The position numbers were made by a program, and so were the translations under genes. From Spirochaetaceae bacterium (GTDB lineage: Bacteria > Spirochaetota > Spirochaetia > DSM-27196 > PWMO01): a stretch of DNA of 7,881 nt. The stretch is taken from NCBI GenBank assembly GCA_003558175.1, contig PWMO01000139.1, positions 1-7,881 of the forward strand. Reading direction: 5' to 3'. The notes under the pieces are model-generated. The model had not been told where the DNA came from. It made no database searches and saw only the letters and a list, made by a program, of their open reading frames with translations. Below, one piece after another: positions 5,634 to 7,881 of the stretch (position 1 is the first letter of the stretch; each line of letters starts with the position of its first letter).

Positions 5634-6608
5634 ATGGCAACTGCACGCGAAAGACTTCAGACACTCGTTGACGGCGGAAATCTGCAGCCGTGCGCGATCA
5701 GCATGTGGAAGCACTTCCCGCACACCGATCGCAACATCGATCGCTTCTTGCAGCGAACGGCTTCCTATCAGCGCGCCGGCAAGTGGGATTTCCTCAAGAT
5801 CTCCTACAACGGGCTCTATTCGGTGGAAGACTGGGCCGTAGAGATCAAGTGGCCGGCAGACGAAACCACCGTTGGTGAAGTAACGCGCCCGGCCATCCGC
5901 GATGCAGATGACTGGCGCAACCTGGAGCCAAACCCGGTGGATTCCGGGGCTCTGGCACGCGAGCTCACGGCCACACGCGGACTGGTGAAGGAGTTCAGCG
6001 ACCAGGTGCCGGTGATCGCAACCGTATTCAGCCCCCTCACTACCGCGGTCAAGATGTGTGGCGAGGCGCTGATTGAGCAGATTGCGGATGCGCCCGATGC
6101 GGTTCACCGCGGGCTCGAGGTAATCACTCAGACTACCAACGACTTCGTGGATGAACTGGTCAAGATCGGCGTTGACGGCCTCTTCTTTGCGTCCCAGCTC
6201 TCAACCTGGGATCGGCTGGACCTGTCAGCCTACGAGACGTTCGGCAAGGCCTACGACCTGGAGGTGCTGAAGCACGCTCAATCGCTGTGGTTCAACATCT
6301 TTCACGTGCATGGCCCCCGGCCGATGCTGCAGGAGCTCAGCTCCTATCCCGTGGTTGCACTGAACTGGCACGACCGGGTAACCGGCCTGTCGCTGTCCGA
6401 GGCGCGAGGTTTTACCGACAAGATTCTGATCGGTGGGGTGAATGAGCACGAGACGCTTCTCAAGGGCACCGAGGACGAGGTGCGGGCCGAGATTGCCGAT
6501 GCCGTGGCACAGGTGCCCGACGGACGTCTCATCCTTGGTCCGGGGTGCGTGGTTCCATTGACGGTTCCCGAAGAACGGCTGTTCCGGCTGGGATCGCTGC
6601 GCCCCTGA
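5634..6608 (+). CDS. Uroporphyrinogen decarboxylase (UROD)-superfamily protein, probable methyltransferase-like enzyme
   Basis: This 324-residue soluble protein has the UROD/MtaA-type TIM barrel. Superfamily features are PCAISMWKHFPHTD (19-32), VFSPLTTAVKMCG (131-143), GVDGLFFASQ (179-188), FHVHGPRPMLQEL (223-235), VVALNWHDR (240-248), ILIGGV (264-269) and LILGPGCVVPLTVPEERL (299-316). The N-terminal loop lacks the two arginines of the haem-pathway motif PVWLMRQAGRY, so this is not HemE. Corrinoid-dependent methyltransferases such as MtaA and MtbA bind zinc with H-x-C and a distal Cys. Here H224-V-H226 and C305 occupy the matching places, suggesting a variant H/H/C metal site. The start follows AGAGGAGG. 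No corrinoid protein is visible. As last gene of the TRAP operon it may act on the imported compound, for instance by demethylation (inference). Superfamily membership is confident, but the reaction is unknown. Confidence 0.88.
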   Translation: MATARERLQTLVDGGNLQPCAISMWKHFPHTDRNIDRFLQRTASYQRAGKWDFLKISYNGLYSVEDWAVEIKWPADETTVGEVTRPAIRDADDWRNLEPNPVDSGALARELTATRGLVKEFSDQVPVIATVFSPLTTAVKMCGEALIEQIADAPDAVHRGLEVITQTTNDFVDELVKIGVDGLFFASQLSTWDRLDLSAYETFGKAYDLEVLKHAQSLWFNIFHVHGPRPMLQELSSYPVVALNWHDRVTGLSLSEARGFTDKILIGGVNEHETLLKGTEDEVRAEIADAVAQVPDGRLILGPGCVVPLTVPEERLFRLGSLRP

Positions 6609-6615
6609 CAGCCCT

Positions 6616-6630
6616 CTCACGGCCCGTGAG
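6616..6630. repeat. Inverted repeat just after the UROD-like gene
   Basis: CTCACG-GCC-CGTGAG is a perfect six-base-pair stem with a three-base loop, beginning 8 nt after the stop codon. It is the first of three closely spaced dyads in the convergent spacer and may contribute to transcription ending or mRNA 3' protection. It is not followed by a T-tract. Confidence 0.45.
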
Positions 6631-6635
6631 CGCCT

Positions 6636-6656
6636 CCCATCGTCCGTGACGACGGG
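6636..6656. repeat. Second inverted repeat in the convergent spacer
   Basis: CCCATCGTC-CGT-GACGACGGG forms nine base pairs with a three-base loop. The single imperfect position is A-C in plus-strand RNA but G-U in minus-strand RNA, so the fold is slightly better as part of an ilvC transcript 3' region. No T-tract accompanies it. Confidence 0.42.
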
Positions 6657-6680
6657 TCAGCATTTTCTGAGCGCCCCGGT

Positions 6681-6704
6681 CCGGCCGGCGTGCCCGCCGG
6701 CCGG
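6681..6704. terminator. Strong palindromic hairpin between convergent operons (possible bidirectional terminator)
   Basis: CCGGCCGGCG-TGCC-CGCCGGCCGG is a perfect ten-base-pair, entirely G/C stem with a four-base loop. It lies between the UROD-like gene and ilvC, which converge. Position and stability suit a bidirectional transcription end or 3' barrier, but neither flank has a run of T, so it is not a textbook intrinsic terminator. It could depend on Rho or serve mainly to protect mRNA ends. Confidence 0.5.
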
Positions 6705-6719
6705 GTTCGGGCGAACGGC

Positions 6720-6781
6720 GCGGGCACAAGACCGGCGGTTCTCAAGAGACGTGCATGGGACCAGTGCGGGCACAGGACCGG
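6720..6781. repeat. Pair of near-identical 16-bp direct repeats
   Basis: GCGGGCACAAGACCGG (6720-6735) and GCGGGCACAGGACCGG (6766-6781) match at 15 of 16 positions with a 46-bp period. They lie in the noncoding spacer just downstream of ilvC. The segment contains no supportable gene. The repeats may reflect local duplication and have no assigned function. Confidence 0.5.
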
Positions 6782-6792
6782 GCAGGGTTGCG

Positions 6793-7881
<1,089 letters not shown>

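Noticed and set aside
5590..5841. Short plus-strand frame starting at GTG 5590 across the UROD-like start
   Set aside because: It overlaps the UROD-like gene out of frame, starts within a hairpin stem and resembles nothing known.
5634..6608. Annotation as haem-pathway uroporphyrinogen decarboxylase (hemE)
   Set aside because: The arginine-bearing PVWLMRQAGRY-type motif is missing and the protein is shorter and diverges across the barrel; no haem genes are nearby.

Overview
The window (about 60% GC) reads as a bacterial accessory catabolic locus bordered by one biosynthetic gene. The best hint of origin is the exported solute-binding protein. Its signal peptide ends in VVFAGGAGEAA, a style common in spirochaete (Spirochaetota, Spirochaeta-like) binding proteins. 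This assignment is an inference from one motif and overall composition, and no rRNA or marker gene is present to confirm it.

Layout. From about 2385 down to the left edge, the minus strand carries a three-gene operon. Its genes are a MalY/PatB-type PLP-dependent C-S lyase (1127-2314), a YheO-type PAS plus helix-turn-helix regulator of the DauR class (347-1096), and a RidA enamine/imine deaminase cut by the window edge (1-322). Divergently, the plus strand carries a complete TRAP transporter, with binding protein DctP (2576-3622), small membrane subunit DctQ (3718-4230) and large membrane subunit DctM (4252-5541). It is followed by a uroporphyrinogen-decarboxylase-superfamily protein (5634-6608) that lacks the haem-pathway arginine motif and looks more like a methyltransferase. 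A plant-like class II ketol-acid reductoisomerase (ilvC, 6793 to beyond the right edge, minus strand) converges on this operon across an inverted-repeat-rich spacer.

Regulatory core. The 261-bp divergent spacer holds two face-to-face sigma70-type promoters. The minus one is TTGACA-16-TATAAT, and the plus one is TTGACA-17-GATACT. Their -35 boxes are separated by only 28 bp, which contain an imperfect AT-rich dyad. A perfect 19-bp palindrome lies in the dctP leader. A regulator binding here could switch transporter and enzymes together.

Proposed logic (inference). The TRAP system imports an unknown small anionic or zwitterionic compound. The C-S lyase eliminates sulfur from a cysteine-type thioether, releasing 2-aminoacrylate, which RidA hydrolyses. 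The UROD-like protein may remove or transfer a methyl group. The PAS-HTH protein would sense the compound or its product. The substrate cannot be named from sequence. ilvC is probably a housekeeping neighbour and not part of the module.
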